A stretch of 64,000 nucleotides of DNA, taken from the NCBI RefSeq assembly GCF_022376445.1, contig NW_025954964.1, positions 1,343,664 through 1,407,663 of the forward strand, read 5' to 3'. Origin of the DNA: Fomitopsis serialis (Eukaryota > Basidiomycota > Agaricomycetes > Polyporales > Fomitopsidaceae). The notes beneath the pieces are model-generated. The model searched no databases. It saw only the letters and a list, made by a program, of their open reading frames with translations, and was not told the DNA's origin. A program made the translations under genes and the position numbers. Positions 22,898 through 35,547 of this stretch are shown piece by piece (positions within the stretch are counted from its first letter, which is position 1; every line of letters begins with the position of its first letter).

Positions 22898-25800
22898 ATG
22901 AATGGGACACGAAGGCACGATGATCTCGACTTCTCGGACGGCGAGGACGGAGATGTGCAGGACGACCATCCGGGAGACTACTCGGCGCGTCTGGAGGAAC
23001 TCATGAGCGACACGGAGGAGGGCTCGGACGGCCATCCGCACGACGACGAACACGGAGACGAAGACGACGAGGAAGGCTTTGTGTACAGCGGCATGGATGC
23101 GGTCCCGTCCGGTGGCTATCGCGAACAGCTGCGGGATGTGCTGGGTCATGACCACGAAGAGGACGAGCTAGACGAGCGTGAGGTAGAGCGGTCGCTCGTG
23201 CACGACGTCGAAGAGAAGGACCACCTAGCATCATTGATGGAGGACGAGGCCAGAGTGAGTCGCTTCTCAAAATCCTCTTGCACATCTCACTCAACACTGA
23301 CCTCAGCCGGTTGGACCTGTCTCCGACGACACTCCTTCAACACCACCCACACCGCCGATATCAGTCTCTGGTGCACCTTCGCCTCCGAAGCCTCCCGCAA
23401 GCAATGGCAGGGGTACTCCCAGCAGGCTATCGCGTCCCTTCCTTCATCCCACCATTTCACGCCTTCGCTCGACTACACCTCAAGCGTCTCGAGTTCCTTC
23501 ATCGGCGAGCGTGGGTACGCTCTTCTCTCACGTCCCCGAGGGTGTCTCGGAGAGCCCCTCGCACTTCTCCGCATTGTCTAGGTCGTCTTCGGCGACCAAT
23601 GCCATGGTCCGAATGGCAAGAGCAGTGTCGCATCCGAGACGCGAGAGGTCTTCAGGTGGACGCAATGCAGGCTGTCCGCGACGTCCTCTTGCGAAGCAAC
23701 CTCAGAAGGCTGCGTCGTTGTTGGGCACCGAGAACGCTGGCTCGCCCACCGTCATGGCTGCGAATGGGCTCATTTGTGTCGGCACAGATGTGGGGAAAGT
23801 GGTCGTGTTTGACTTCAAGCAGAATTTGAAGTGCATATGTGGCACGGATGGTCGGTATACTCTGTTGCCTCTAGCTCGGGTCCAGCCTGACGCTCTGTTG
23901 TACAGACAAAGCAGCGGGACCAGTCACAGCGGTAGCGCTCTCATTCGACCATACCTTCGTGGCCACAGGACACGCCAACGGCCACATACAGCTCTTCGAT
24001 CTGAACACCCCGAAGACCCCGGCGCGCTTCGTTCCACCCACCACTTTGGCAGAGGTAGCTGCTGGACGACAGGAGGGACACATCGCGGGATCAAGAATCG
24101 TCAGCGTTGGCTTTGTTGCGGGGAGGCATACGGCAATCGTGTCTGCGGACGACAGCGGCCTTTCCTTCTACCACAGCTTAGGCAAGGTCTTCTTCATGGA
24201 TGCGTCTGACACGCTGCGTCTTCTCGGGAAGTACCCGGAGGACAGCCTGGGACCTGGTCCGTCCGGCCCTAACGGAGTCCACCACTTCCGCCGTCGCAAG
24301 TCTCGCAAGGGCAACTCTCTTCTCGCCATGGCTCCCCTTCCACTTGGCACAGCATCACATCCCACCGATCAATACAATCTCATCGCGCTTCTGACGCCGA
24401 TCAAGCTGGTATCGTTGGCCTGAAGCCTTCGCCGAGGACATGGTACCGACGCCATCGCGAGGACGACGACATTTCGTCGCGGTCGCGGTTCAAGGGTACG
24501 CTTGCTTGGTACCCAAGCATCGTCCGGGGGTCGGCGCAACAGCCGAGTTGACCAGCAAAAAGGACCAGGCTAAAGGAATCGGCCCACACGCATCGACAAC
24601 CCCGGCGTTGGTTTATTCTTGGGCAGAGACCCTTCACATGGTGCGGGTCTCGGAGACAAAGGTGCCGCAACAAGTGCGCAACCCGAGAACCGGGAAAGTG
24701 ACCACGACTGAGGTCGGGCGGGTCACCTTCGAGGAAGCCGGTCACTGGACAGCTAGTGGCGATATCCTGGCGCTGCAATGGCTGAACGTCAATGTAAGCC
24801 CGTTTCGCTATATGTTGTTCCTGCTGTAGCTTACGTACTAACAGACGTGTTCGGTCTTTAGCAAGTTGTCGTCCTCACTAGTGAGACACTAGAAGTGTAT
24901 GACGTTCGCTCCCACAAGCTCGTAGAACAAACCCCCTTCGACGCCAGGTCTCTGGTCTCTCCGATATTGGGACACACCATCAACAGTAGTGTCTCGTATC
25001 CAGACGCGGTGATGGAGGTATCGCATAGCGTCCGAGTATACAAGGGCAAGATCTTCACCCTAGTACGTTCTTCCGTGCACAATCGGGCGCTTTGGCTCAT
25101 ACGCCTCGCAGGGTCAACATGAGGTTCGGGTCGGCACCTTATTGACATGGGCGGATCGAATACTTTCCTTCGTGCAGCATGGTGACTTCTTGAGCGCCAT
25201 TGAGCTCACGCGCGCGTACTACGTAGGCGAATCACCCGGTAATCGCAACGGTCTCCCGGAGTCTACGGATCAACTCAAAGAAGTCGTCGGAGAGAAGATG
25301 CACGAACTCATGGTTGCTTCCGCCCGCTACGCATTCTCGGAGGATCGTATGACCGATGGCACACTCGCAGGTCTGGACGGTCGTGGCGTCGACAACTTCT
25401 TATTCGAAGGCCTAGTCAGGGTGTGCATTCGTGCATGCATGGCACTTGATGACTATGACTTCCTGTACGAAGACCTCTTCCAGGACTACGATGACACCGG
25501 CATCGCGCGGATCTTCTTGTCTCAGCTGGAGCCATTCATTATTGACGGCAATCTGCACTATGTACCTCCTCGAATCACTCAACGGCTTGTCGCGATACAT
25601 GACGACGATGGCCGACCAGACCTTGTCGAGAGGATCATCTGGCATATCGACCCAGAGTGTCTTGACGTCAATCAAGCCATCACACTATGTCAGCGACACC
25701 AGCTCTACGATGCACTACTCTACGTCTTCACTAGAGCCATGAAAGATCACGTCTCTCCTCTTGTCGAGCTGCTCGGTCTCATCAGACGAGTACAGCAATA

Positions 25801-27828
25801 TCGGAGAGCGCGCGAGGAGGGACTCTCCTTGGGGTCATATCCTGACGACGACGCGATCGAGCCTGTCGTCTTGAACGCTTACAAGGTCTATCCGTACCTA
25901 GGCAATGTCCTCACCGGCCTCGCATACCCTTCCGCGAACCTCTACCCGACGAAGAGGCCGACCAAGCAAGATACGACGTTACGATTTCTTTATGTCAGGT
26001 CAATCGCGTGTGTGGCCACGGCAAGGTGGAAAGCTTGTCCTTACTGCCGATGAAGAGAAGGGGCAGAGGCCACATATCCATATGCCCGGCTCTTGCTCCG
26101 TTTCGACCCAGAGGCGTTCCTACACACCCTCGATCTTGCTTTTGAAGACGGCTACCTCAGTGACCCTGACAGCCCGAGGGGCACCATTCGGCTACTCATC
26201 GTGAAGATCTTGCTAGACATCACGTCCTCCGGGGATCTCACGCAGGATGCCGTCACCTTCGTCAACATCTTCATCGCGAGGAACGTGCCGAAGTACCCTC
26301 AGTTTCTCCAAATGCCTCCCACTACCTTACACAACATCCTCATTGGGTTGGCCGAGGATCCTGACCGCAGTACCCAAGAGGATCGGCAGCTGGCCGCAGA
26401 ACATCTTCTCTCCGATTACACCCCACACGAGACCAATCGTATCATCGCTCTCTTCGAAAAAGCCGGTTTTTATCGGATCTTGCGCTCGTGGTATCGTCAG
26501 GAGCGAAAGTGGTCTCCTTTGCTATTAACTTATGTTCACGACTCTAACTTATCCAATCCGGAGGTCTTCGACTCTCTCTCCGACGTTCTGACCTTGGTGA
26601 AGCGTCTTCACAAAGGCGCTCTACCTCCGGACATCCTGACAACCATGACCGACTGCTTACCTCTTTTGTTGGAGCGTGGGGTCGTGCAAACAGCTGCTGT
26701 GCTCGATACCCATATTCCAACTTGCACGAGACGGCACTGGACCAACTCCACAGCCATCCCGACGCTGACAAATTCGCCTATCTCAGGTTCCTCCTTGGTC
26801 CCCCGCAGGAAGGAGATAGGATATGTTCCCGGCGCGCAAGGGCGGTCCATCCTCTCACGTATCCTCCGATCTGCGCCGCACGTATCTATCATTACATTGC
26901 CGCTTGGATCCTGCTGGAGTCGTCGCCGCTCTGCGTTACCTCCCTGTGGAACTTCTGGACGCAGAAGATGCAGTGCGGGTATGCGAAGAGCATGCCATTT
27001 ACGACGCTGTGTTTGGGTGCTAGACAGCCAAGGTGTTCCTATGGCAGCCCTCTCGAAAGCGGAGTCCTTCGGGAATCAGCTCTCAGCACGTCTTGCAGAT
27101 TCCTTGGTGCAATACGACCCCACGTCGGAAGCAACCGTTCAAGAGACCCTTGCTGCTCTCGACGCGGTAGGACAGCGAGCCGTGACGATGTGTCTAGAAC
27201 ACTCCCAATCTTCTGAGGATGTGCCTCTGGAGGACATCTGGTACCATCTTCTGAAGAGCCAAATTGACACCGTCCAGCATGTGGCGGTTTGCTGCATTGC
27301 AACACCCCGGATCACGCCGACGCGGACTCTGATCGCACCAGACAGTACGAGCTGCAGCAAACTACCCTTTCCGTTCTACGCAAATCAATGCAAGGTGCAT
27401 TCACCGCCTTGATGTCGGTCAGCTCTGCGAAAGGCGTATCACTCCCGCGTCTGTTCAAGAGGTTGCTCACGACAGCGTCTCACAACGCTGTGTCTAAGCC
27501 TACGCTCTACGCTGAGTTCCGCACGCTCTTCACGGGAATGTTGGAGTCCTATCGCTCGGACGGAGACATGCTCATCATCACCAAGCACCTTGTGGATCGC
27601 GATCTGTCCACTACGATCGAAGAACTTACACGGGAGCGTATGCAGGGTTGGGCGCCATCTCAGGGGAGATGTCAGACATGCAAGGAATGGCTCGTCGACA
27701 GCAAGACTTCCTCCGCAGCAGAGCAGGACAATCGGACAGGCGTTTCGATAGTTGTATCACGGACCGGAGCACTATACCACCAGTCATGCTTACCACCTAC
27801 TCATCAGGATAATATAGCCGTACATTAG
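22898..27828 (+). CDS. VPS8: Vacuolar sorting protein VPS8 (CORVET subunit), many frame breaks
   Basis: Exons are approximately 22898-23254, 23307-23850, 23906-24791, 24862-25062 and 25112-27828. An acidic N-terminus leads into a WD40-like propeller (LICVGTDVGKVVVFDFKQ; GHANGHIQLFDL; VSADDSGLSFYHSLGKV). A long alpha-solenoid follows (FEGLVRVCIRACMALDDYDF and onward), then a C-terminal Cys pair (CQTCKEW) with a later HQSC, a degenerate zinc-binding end. VPS8 is a CORVET subunit that binds Rab5 and tethers endosomes. The reading frame changes about twelve times: three between 23635 and 23700, then near 24411, 24528, 25935, 25983, 26062, 26721, 26821, 27008 and 27290. Each change needs one extra base, and family sequence continues across each without stop codons. 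Confidence 0.88.
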
Positions 27829-27882
27829 TGTTCATGTATATTCCATGCAAAAGTATTACTGATAGTCGACCATCGGAACTCC

Positions 27883-30800
27883 TCAAGGTTCTGCACACGA
27901 AATCGTTCATCAACTTAAGTTTAGACGAGCATTCGTACGACATACCGTCGGTAAAGCTGGCACCGGCCATCTCTTCCAGGACCTTGAAGGTCTGGCTGCG
28001 CTGCACGTCAACACCCAGCAGTTCAGCATCCCTCCCGAATGCTGCCACGTCCAGCATCATCTGAGCCCGGATCTTTTCTTCGTCTGCCCGCCCGTCATCT
28101 TCTTTGGCCGTCGGCCCGCCAAACAGCGAGAACGCCGATTTCTTGCCTTTCCTGAGCCGGCGAAGCGACTCCTCGGTCTTGCGCATCGCCGACAAGAAAT
28201 GGATGTACCTGGATGGACGTCGGGTGAACAACACGTTCCACTCACATCCCGCTGATGACTAACCTTTGTGCAACGATATCGAATATCTCCTCCACATATG
28301 CCTGCATGAACTCATCCTGAGTGGCTGACCAGGACCCTCTTGGCTGTCGAGCCCAAAGAACGTCTTGACAGGTTTGAAGATCATTGAGACAAAGTAACTC
28401 GGCTCCGTTGGGATACGTCTGCTCGACGACATCGCTCTGAATTGCGAGGGTATCGAGCGCATCGACAACAGCGCTTCACAAGCGCGGCGGGAGAGGATAG
28501 TAATGATCTGGCTAGACAGTGAAGGGACAAGCGACGACAGACCTGAGAGGGCCTGTCGGAGGCCATCTGAGCGCAAAGGGGAACCCATCAGGTATTAGTT
28601 GGATTTTCGCGTGGGGAAACACTCACCCTCAGAGCTTGGATCGCCTTCTCCAATATCGACCTCAGGCAACATGATACTCAGCTCTTCGCGCCAGAGCTTC
28701 CACACCTGCGACTCCAATGCCCTGATGTCGATGATAGCTGTGGAGAATTGGTATAGCGACTGCTCGTCGGCTGCGGCCGCCTCTGGAGAAGCGGCTTCCT
28801 GGGGCAAGTTGGGTGTAGCTGCGCGCGAAAGCGATGCGGGAGAACCTGGCACCTGCTGCATTCGGTAGTGTCAATATTATGAGTGCACAAAGGATACACC
28901 ACGAACCGAACCAAGCTTCTCGGCCGCAACAGCGGCCGCGACCTTAGGCGTTGCCTCGAACGCAGGAAGGCTGCTCTGCAACCAGGTCTTGTGTCGACTG
29001 AGAAGCTAGGAGATATCAGCACTAAGCATTCTTGCAGAAGGATCGGATACTACCTGCAACGTGAATTTCCAGAAGCGATGGTTCAGCTCCGGGATGTAAA
29101 CGGATGCGCTCCAGCAAGTACTGATAGCATCCCAAACAGCAGCAGTTTGGGTTGTCGCGAATGGCTTAATCGCTTGTAGAGCCAATAGTTAGCAGGGATC
29201 GAGGGGCTATATTGCTGCTTCATCCTACCTCTGTGACGCGTTCGCTCCAAGCGCGTTACTGCAAGTGCCTCCTCCAACTTCGTGACGATCTCCTTCCACC
29301 GCAGCTGGAAGTACACGGGCAGCTGCCAGCGGCGCTCAAATTGCACGTACACCGGGTGCGCGCGCATGACCTCGATGGCATGCACCGACGGCGCGAGGAA
29401 TTCGAGTGAGCGGATGAACGCCTGCGTCGTCTCGTGGTGCTAGCATGACGGTGTCAGCCTTGAATCTAGCGGTGGAGGTACATCCAGGCGCACGCACCCT
29501 GCGAAAGTCATCCGGTTTCCCGGCAGCGAACACAACGCTCCCAGCTCGTCCAGAATCGCTCTACCAATCTCTGCCCACACCACATTCGCCATGACCTCAA
29601 ACCCTCCTTGCTCGCCCCCGTACCCTCCTGCACTCCCGTTAGTCTTCCCCGTCCAGCACCAGCTCTCGACCCCGACTTCACGCATACGCGTTCCGCGATC
29701 TCCATCAGGCGCCTCAAATCGCGGTCCACGAAGCGAAGGACAGCATTGTATAGCCCCGCGAGCGGGTCCTCGCGGTCGTCGAGGATATGCGCCTGCGCGC
29801 CTGCCTGCTGCGTGCTGAACTCGAACGGGTTCTGCTTGGACGCGAACGCAGTGAAGGGCGTGTATGGCGTGCGCGGGACCGCAGCGGACGGCTGGGGCGC
29901 GGCGGAGTTCTTTGGTGGAAGCGGGGTGTGTGGGAGGATCGGCGAGTGCGGGGAGGCGAGCGCACCGGGGTGGATGGTCTAGGATTTCGCTGTGAGCCCA
30001 CTGGAATGCAGGTGGAGAGGTGGACGTTACCTTCTTGACGAACTCTCTGACGACCTCGCGACGGAGAACGTCTTCTGCGTCGCGCCAGAGCCCGAGGACG
30101 TCGTACGTGCGTAGACATTCCGTCACATCCGCGATCCACTTGGCCTTGTCAAGCTCCCCTGTCTTGCTGTCCCTGCCCTGTTCCCTACTGCCGGATGTCA
30201 GCGAAGTGAGTGTGCTGGCGAAGAGGTGATCGAGGTCGGAGGAGAGCGTAGACTTGATTCGGTCTATGCGCTGCCGCAGACATGTCAGTGGTTGGTGCTA
30301 CGCGACGAAGGGTGCTGAGACGAAGAGCGGTCAATACATACCCATTGCGACTCATCCACGAACGCACTGCCGTCTCGCGCGCTTTGGCTGCGTGGTAAAG
30401 CAGCTGCGTATATTCCGTTGCAACCCGGGCAAGGTGTTTGGCGCGATTACCTCTCGTCCTGACCGCATATATCGTGGTTAGAAAACTCGAGCCCTCTGTA
30501 GCAGCAGGATGCTCTACGCACCTGTCCTCGGCGGCGTCTTCACTCCGAGAGGCTACCTTCATCCCATCTGTCCCCGAATTGTCGGGGGAAGATATAAGGA
30601 GGAGAGATTCCAACCGTGTTGTGGATTCTGAGATCTTGAGCAACAAGTGCAGAAAGGCCTGCCATGGGTCTGTGTAAATGTGATGCTCTCCCGCGCAAAC
30701 AGCGAGCATAGTACCTTCTCTTCTCTTAGGGCTGACCGCTTGCTTAGCTTCAGCTGGATATCCTCTTGAACCACCTGGAGCACCTCTCGGGCTGCCTAGC

Positions 30801-31269
30801 TCGCCATGATTCAGAGCCCAAGCATCCATTGTGATGTCCGACGTACAAGTACATGAGACTTTATGTCAGACAGCGGCGATTTTAACCTCTCCAGCCTCGC
30901 GCCCTCTCCCCTCAAGTCCGTGCTGAGGCTGATGAAAGCCTCGTAATCATCGTTGATGAGCTTCACGAGCTCCTCCTTCAACGCCGCGAGATAGTCACGC
31001 AATTCCGAGCGCAGGTCAGGAAGAGAGGTGTATGACCTCGAAAGGAGAAACTCCTCGACATTGAACTCCTTGGCCGACAGGTAGGGATTGTTGTGAGATA
31101 GTGGGACGTAGACCGGTAGGTCTCGTTCGGCCTTCGTGGTTTCTTCGTCTGTATATCGCGCATGAGATGACGGATTTTTCTCCCTTGTCGCGAGTTCCTC
31201 AGCCAGTCGTTGTAAGTCGAACGGGTCACTGCTGGCGCTATCGACTTCTGGACTCTTCAGGGTGGACAT
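27883..31269 (-). CDS. COG2: Conserved oligomeric Golgi complex subunit 2, several frame breaks
   Basis: The start at 31269 leads into DLPVYVPLSHNNPYL and NVEEFLLSRSYTSLPDLRSE, the COG2 N-terminal signature, then LKEELVKLINDDYEAFISLS. First exon is 30847-31269. Clear later exons include 29229-29439, 29054-29172, 28907-29005, 28627-28852, 28264-28566, 27946-28208 and a terminal 8-nt exon 27883-27890. The C-terminal block AMRKTEESLRRLRKGKKSAF is typical. COG2 belongs to the lobe A core of the COG tether, which keeps glycosylation enzymes in the Golgi by retrograde traffic. Frame breaks, each one base short, lie near 28320, 29540, 29605 and 30378. One intron near 30690 appears to lack its donor GT, which the same kind of loss would explain. 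Confidence 0.87.
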
Positions 31270-31845
31270 GCAGGCAAACCAAGATGAACGTCAGAGTACT
31301 AAATACTCATGTGTTTGTTGAGGCCGATGCCCACTTGTTGTTACGACTGTATACGTTCTCGAAAGCCCCCGATCGCCGAAAGTCGCAGGTGTATATGAGA
31401 AGATGAGCGCTGCAGACAAGGTAAAGGTCTGAGCCAGATCTCAGTGAGCAAAGAACCGAGTCTACGGTACAGTGCCATCTTCGAATAGACGCCCTTGGAT
31501 GACTTGCCTTATTTGGCACTGGTGCGCCTGTCAGTGCAACGGAGGACAGCTACCGGATCGAATATTGACAAGTTTCCAGCACGTTCGAGAGGAAATGCTC
31601 CTGACATCAAGACAATTTGTGCTTGTAGACGGGCGATTGAGACTACGTGCCAACTGTGTGCAGCCCTGTGTAGGATGAACGCGGTCACGGGACCGCGGCT
31701 AGCAGTGATTGATGAAACCCGGCTTGGCGACGAGAGCTGTGCGTCCCGGAGTCGGGCGACTGGCTGAGACACTGCATCTGTCCGCCCGCTCAGGGGCGCA
31801 GACGGCATCATTTTGCGAATATACTTCTTCTCTGTACTCTACACC
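31270..31845. promoter_or_regulatory. Divergent promoter, COG2 / acetyl-CoA transporter
   Basis: A 576-bp gap between divergent starts. No recognisable gene or element. Short ORFs here show no coding character. Confidence 0.45.
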
Positions 31846-34145
31846 ATGCGAATCGCTCCTATCGACGATGCCGAGGTCGAACTCAGCCTGCTGTCCCCCC
31901 GCGCACGAGAAGAGTCGGAGAGCAGCAGCGAGACCCTCGTCCATGACGAGCTTGATGTCGACGAGGAGAGCGTCAAGCCAGTTCTCAAAACACGGCCAGC
32001 GACGTGGAAGGAGAAGAAGAATATGGTTCTCCTCACATGTCTTTGTACGTCTTCAGGCCGCTGAACTCCTACCAACATTGACGTTTGTCTTCCATGATCC
32101 AGTTCTGAGCCAAGGTGTCCCAGTGAGTTTGACATGGTCCCAGCACTGGCGAACACCACGTTTAACTCGTTCACCAGTTAGGCCTCGTAACAGGCTCGCT
32201 ACCTTTCTCCTACGGGACCGGCTTACTTACTCTCAGCTGGCGACGTTCTCCCTCTCCGCATATCCCTACTCCCTCAAGCTGCTATGGTCACCCCTAGTCG
32301 ATGCCCTCTACTTCCCTTCTATCGGTCGCCGGAAATCATGGCTCATGCCTCTACAACTACTATCTGGTACTATAATGCTTATACTATCATTCTATGGAGA
32401 CCACATGTTGGACAATGTACGTTGCATTGTCAACCCCCAAGGCAGCATATTTCTGAGAAGGCTTATAGGCTATCGACTACCTGTACATATTGACTGCTGT
32501 TTTCACGTTCCTCATCACGGCTGTCGCAACTCAAGGTCTGTCCGTCTCGCCCCTTCAGCTGCGTCTTGACTCACGGTTTTCCCAGATATCGCGGTTGACG
32601 GTGCGTCTCACAAATGTCTACGGAAGTGTCTCTTATTGACAGTTCAGCCACGCGCCGCTAGGCTGGGCACTCACACTTCTCTCCGAACGTCACAAATCAT
32701 ATATTCCGACCTGCCAGACTATAGGCTGAGCACAGGCTCGCTCCTATCGTATACCGGTTTCCTCGCACTTAACAGTGAAACATTCGCGTACGTCCTCTTG
32801 GTGCTCTCTGGCGGAGAAAAGGTCTCAACTCCGCCTCTTCACAGTGCCAAACATGGTATTCCGCGGTTGACCCTCGGGGCCTACTGCATGTTCTGTGCCA
32901 TGCTTTCATACGCGCTCACGCTCTGGCTACTGTTCGAAAAGGAGGTGCGCTTGATTCGTCATTCTCGGTTTTCGGCGCCCCAGCTCAAACTTATCCGCCT
33001 CTAGAACGACGTGGAAGAAGAAGGTGACATGAGCCTCAAAGCAATTTACTACAAGATGTGGGAGATCATGAAGTTCCGACGTACGCCCTCATCTCTCTCT
33101 CTCAGCGCTTCCACCGCTCATCCCATCACAGACGTCCAGACGCTCCTCGTCCTTCTGCTCGTCGCCAAAATCGGCTTCCAGGCCGACTCTGCCGTCTCCA
33201 CGCTCAAGATGGTCGAGAAGGGGTTCAGCAAGGAGGACCTCTCCCTGACCGTCCTCATCAGTTTCCCCTTCCAGATCTGGGGCGGCTTGCTCGCGGGCCG
33301 ATGGTCCAAGGGCGAGCGGCCGCTCCGCGCGTGGATGCACGCGTATTGGCCCGCGTTCGCACTCGTCCTCTTGTCGACGCTCACAGTGTATTGGTTCCCG
33401 CACCCGCCCCTCCCACTCGGGTGGTATGTGTTCATCATTGCGCAGAGTATAGTGAGTTCGCTCGTTATGTGAGTGTGCTGTACGTTGGTGTTGCGGTTGT
33501 GTTGTGCTGATGATGTGGGTAGGACGGTCCAGTTCGGAGGTATGACTGCGTTCCACACGCGGATATCGGACCCAGTCGCCGGAGGAACCTACATGACTGT
33601 GCGTCCTCCGTTTGAATCCGTGCATGTTGGTCTTGCTCACAGTACTCCAGTTGTTCGCGACCTTCAACAATCTCGGTCTCCTCTGGCCAAGATATTTCGT
33701 CCTGAAAGGTGCGCTCTCGACACGTTCGCCGTGATCAGGCAAAACAAGCGAGTCTCACGTTGACACGCATAGGTGTCGATCTCTTCACCTACGCAACTTG
33801 CAGCGTCTCCGCACCCAGTAGCACCCTCGGTATGTCACAACCTCCCCACCCATCTACCCATTACTAACCTCGCCATAGAACCGACGACACCAGCAAGCTG
33901 CGTCACGAAAGGGGAGAAGGCCGCATGCACGGCGCTCGGCGGGACGTGCGACATCCAGCAGGACGGCTACTACGTCATTTCCGCCATCTGCCTCGGCGTT
34001 GGCATAATCCTGCTCATCTTCTTCATGATCCCGACCGCGCGCAGGCTGCAGTGTACGTCCCTTGTTTCCCGAATACGTGTGGGAGAAGGCTGACCGACTT
34101 CGTACAGCGATCCCGCCGAAAGAGTGGCGCGTACGCTCAATATAG
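31846..34145 (+). CDS. Acetyl-CoA transporter (SLC33A1/AT-1 family)
   Basis: A cytosolic acidic N-terminus (MRIAPIDDAEVELSLL) is followed by a major-facilitator-like protein. Family motifs in order are LSYPYSLKLLWSPLVDALYF-like text (TFSLSAYPYSLKLLWSPLVD), then IGRRKSWLMPLQL, then KIGFQADSAVSTLKMVEKG, then MTAFHTRISDPVAGGTYMT, then NNLGLLWPRYFVLKGVD, and a last helix GVGIILLIFFMIPTARRL. The stop is at 34143-34145. The family imports cytosolic acetyl-CoA into the ER/Golgi lumen for acetylation of proteins and glycans. At least nine introns are present, for example the one starting gtgagt at about 32125. Frame breaks of one missing base occur near 32203, 32724 and 33641; the first sits in the conserved segment before FLLRDRLTYSQL. 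Confidence 0.88.
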
Positions 34146-35547
34146 CGTTCACGGGACGCGGTGTACGGCCGCACCGGTTTCAGTATAACTCTGCATGACC
34201 CAGTGGAACGCATTCATGGACATCACGATGTCTCGTCGCACGCATGTTTCTGTACCCCTCGAGCAAGCCTACCTATTTATCGCACACATTGACCTCACTT
34301 CGCGCCCGCGTAACTGGGCCACCGCATGCGGGCAATTTGACTGCATCTGTCAATCAGTCCCGAGAGCGACGAAGATTGGTCCTGAACCCATTGCATATTA
34401 CCATCGCAAGGCATGGGAAGCAGCTCTGGTGGCTGGTCCCTTTTTGAAGTTTTTGAATGATAGACTTCGTGATCGGCGAGACGAGCTTCAAATCCGCCTT
34501 CGATATGCAATGTCTAGTTGATGCTCCACACATCATTGAGCTACCACTTCACAGAGGATCAGGGCGCAAGCTCAAGGATTGTCCAACCGACGCGCACCCC
34601 AGAACGCTACTAAACCCAAAACAAACATATACATTCGCCACCTCAAGTGGCATTACATCTAAACGTACAATAGCGAGCGCACAGCAGTATGTATGGTACC
34701 GAAGAGACCTGCGAGGAGAAAATCCGCGTTAACAATCAGTATATCTGAGAGAGACATGGCGTGGGACGAGACAAGGGAGTGAGGGAGGGATTTTGGTGAC
34801 GCTCCGACATATCCGTCGAGATCCGCATTGCACGGGAGCACTTGGCGAGGGAGAAAGGACTGGCAGGGGTCGACGGCCAGCGTGTGCTGACAGTCCGACA
34901 GTAAAAGAGTGAGGGGTTTTGAGACAGATGGATGGCTGGGGGAACGAGAAGGATAGACTGTACGTGTAGGGAGTAAAGAGAACAGCTGAACAGGCGTAGG
35001 AGAACACAAACGGACGCGAATGCTGGCCTAACCAGGACGGTGAGTGTTAATGTGACAAAGGGGCCTGCAGGGGGGGGGGGGGGACAGGCAACAATAATGA
35101 CAAGCAGTGCGATACGGCGGGGCACTAATGCAGAGCAGTATAACGGAGCCAGAACCGGCGAGGTAGAATTAGAAGACAAGGATCGGCACGGAAGGGTCGT
35201 ATTGATACAGAATGGGCCAAGGCGAGCGAGCAGATGCAGACCGAGAGCGATATAGATAAAAGCAAACGGTGGGTTCCCTGACCCTGGGTTATTCGAAGGT
35301 TGCATGGAGAGGGGTATGCAGAAGGGCCGGGGGATAGCATGCGATGTATTGCTGTGTGTAGTCGAGCTCGAGATCTTGCATGAGAGGGGAGACAGAGAGG
35401 CCTATAACCGGAGATGTAGTCTTGCGCGACAGCCAAGGGGTCATATAAAGGATATTGTGCGCCTGAGCCAGGGCAGCGAAGGCAAGCCTGCACGATGCAC
35501 AAGCCAGCCATATCTACGGGGGCGCACAGTCACGGAACACTCCACGA
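34146..35547. other. Convergent non-coding region of 1.4 kb with a G14 tract
   Basis: Lies between the stop of the acetyl-CoA transporter (+) and the stop of the DUF6593-like gene (-). The minus strand from about 34740 to 35510 is pyrimidine-rich, like a long 3' UTR of the minus-strand gene. Open frames here read as low-complexity Pro/Ser/Leu text and look non-coding. A run of 14 G lies at 35070-35083. Confidence 0.5.
35070..35083. repeat. G14 homopolymer
   Basis: Fourteen consecutive G on the + strand. It lies in the presumed 3' UTR of the minus-strand gene, where it would read as C14. Length may be inaccurate in the consensus. Confidence 0.9.

Noticed and set aside
22898..27828. Programmed -1 ribosomal frameshifting in VPS8
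   Set aside because: About twelve sites in one gene, without a common slippery heptamer, is not plausible; missing bases in the consensus explain all of them.
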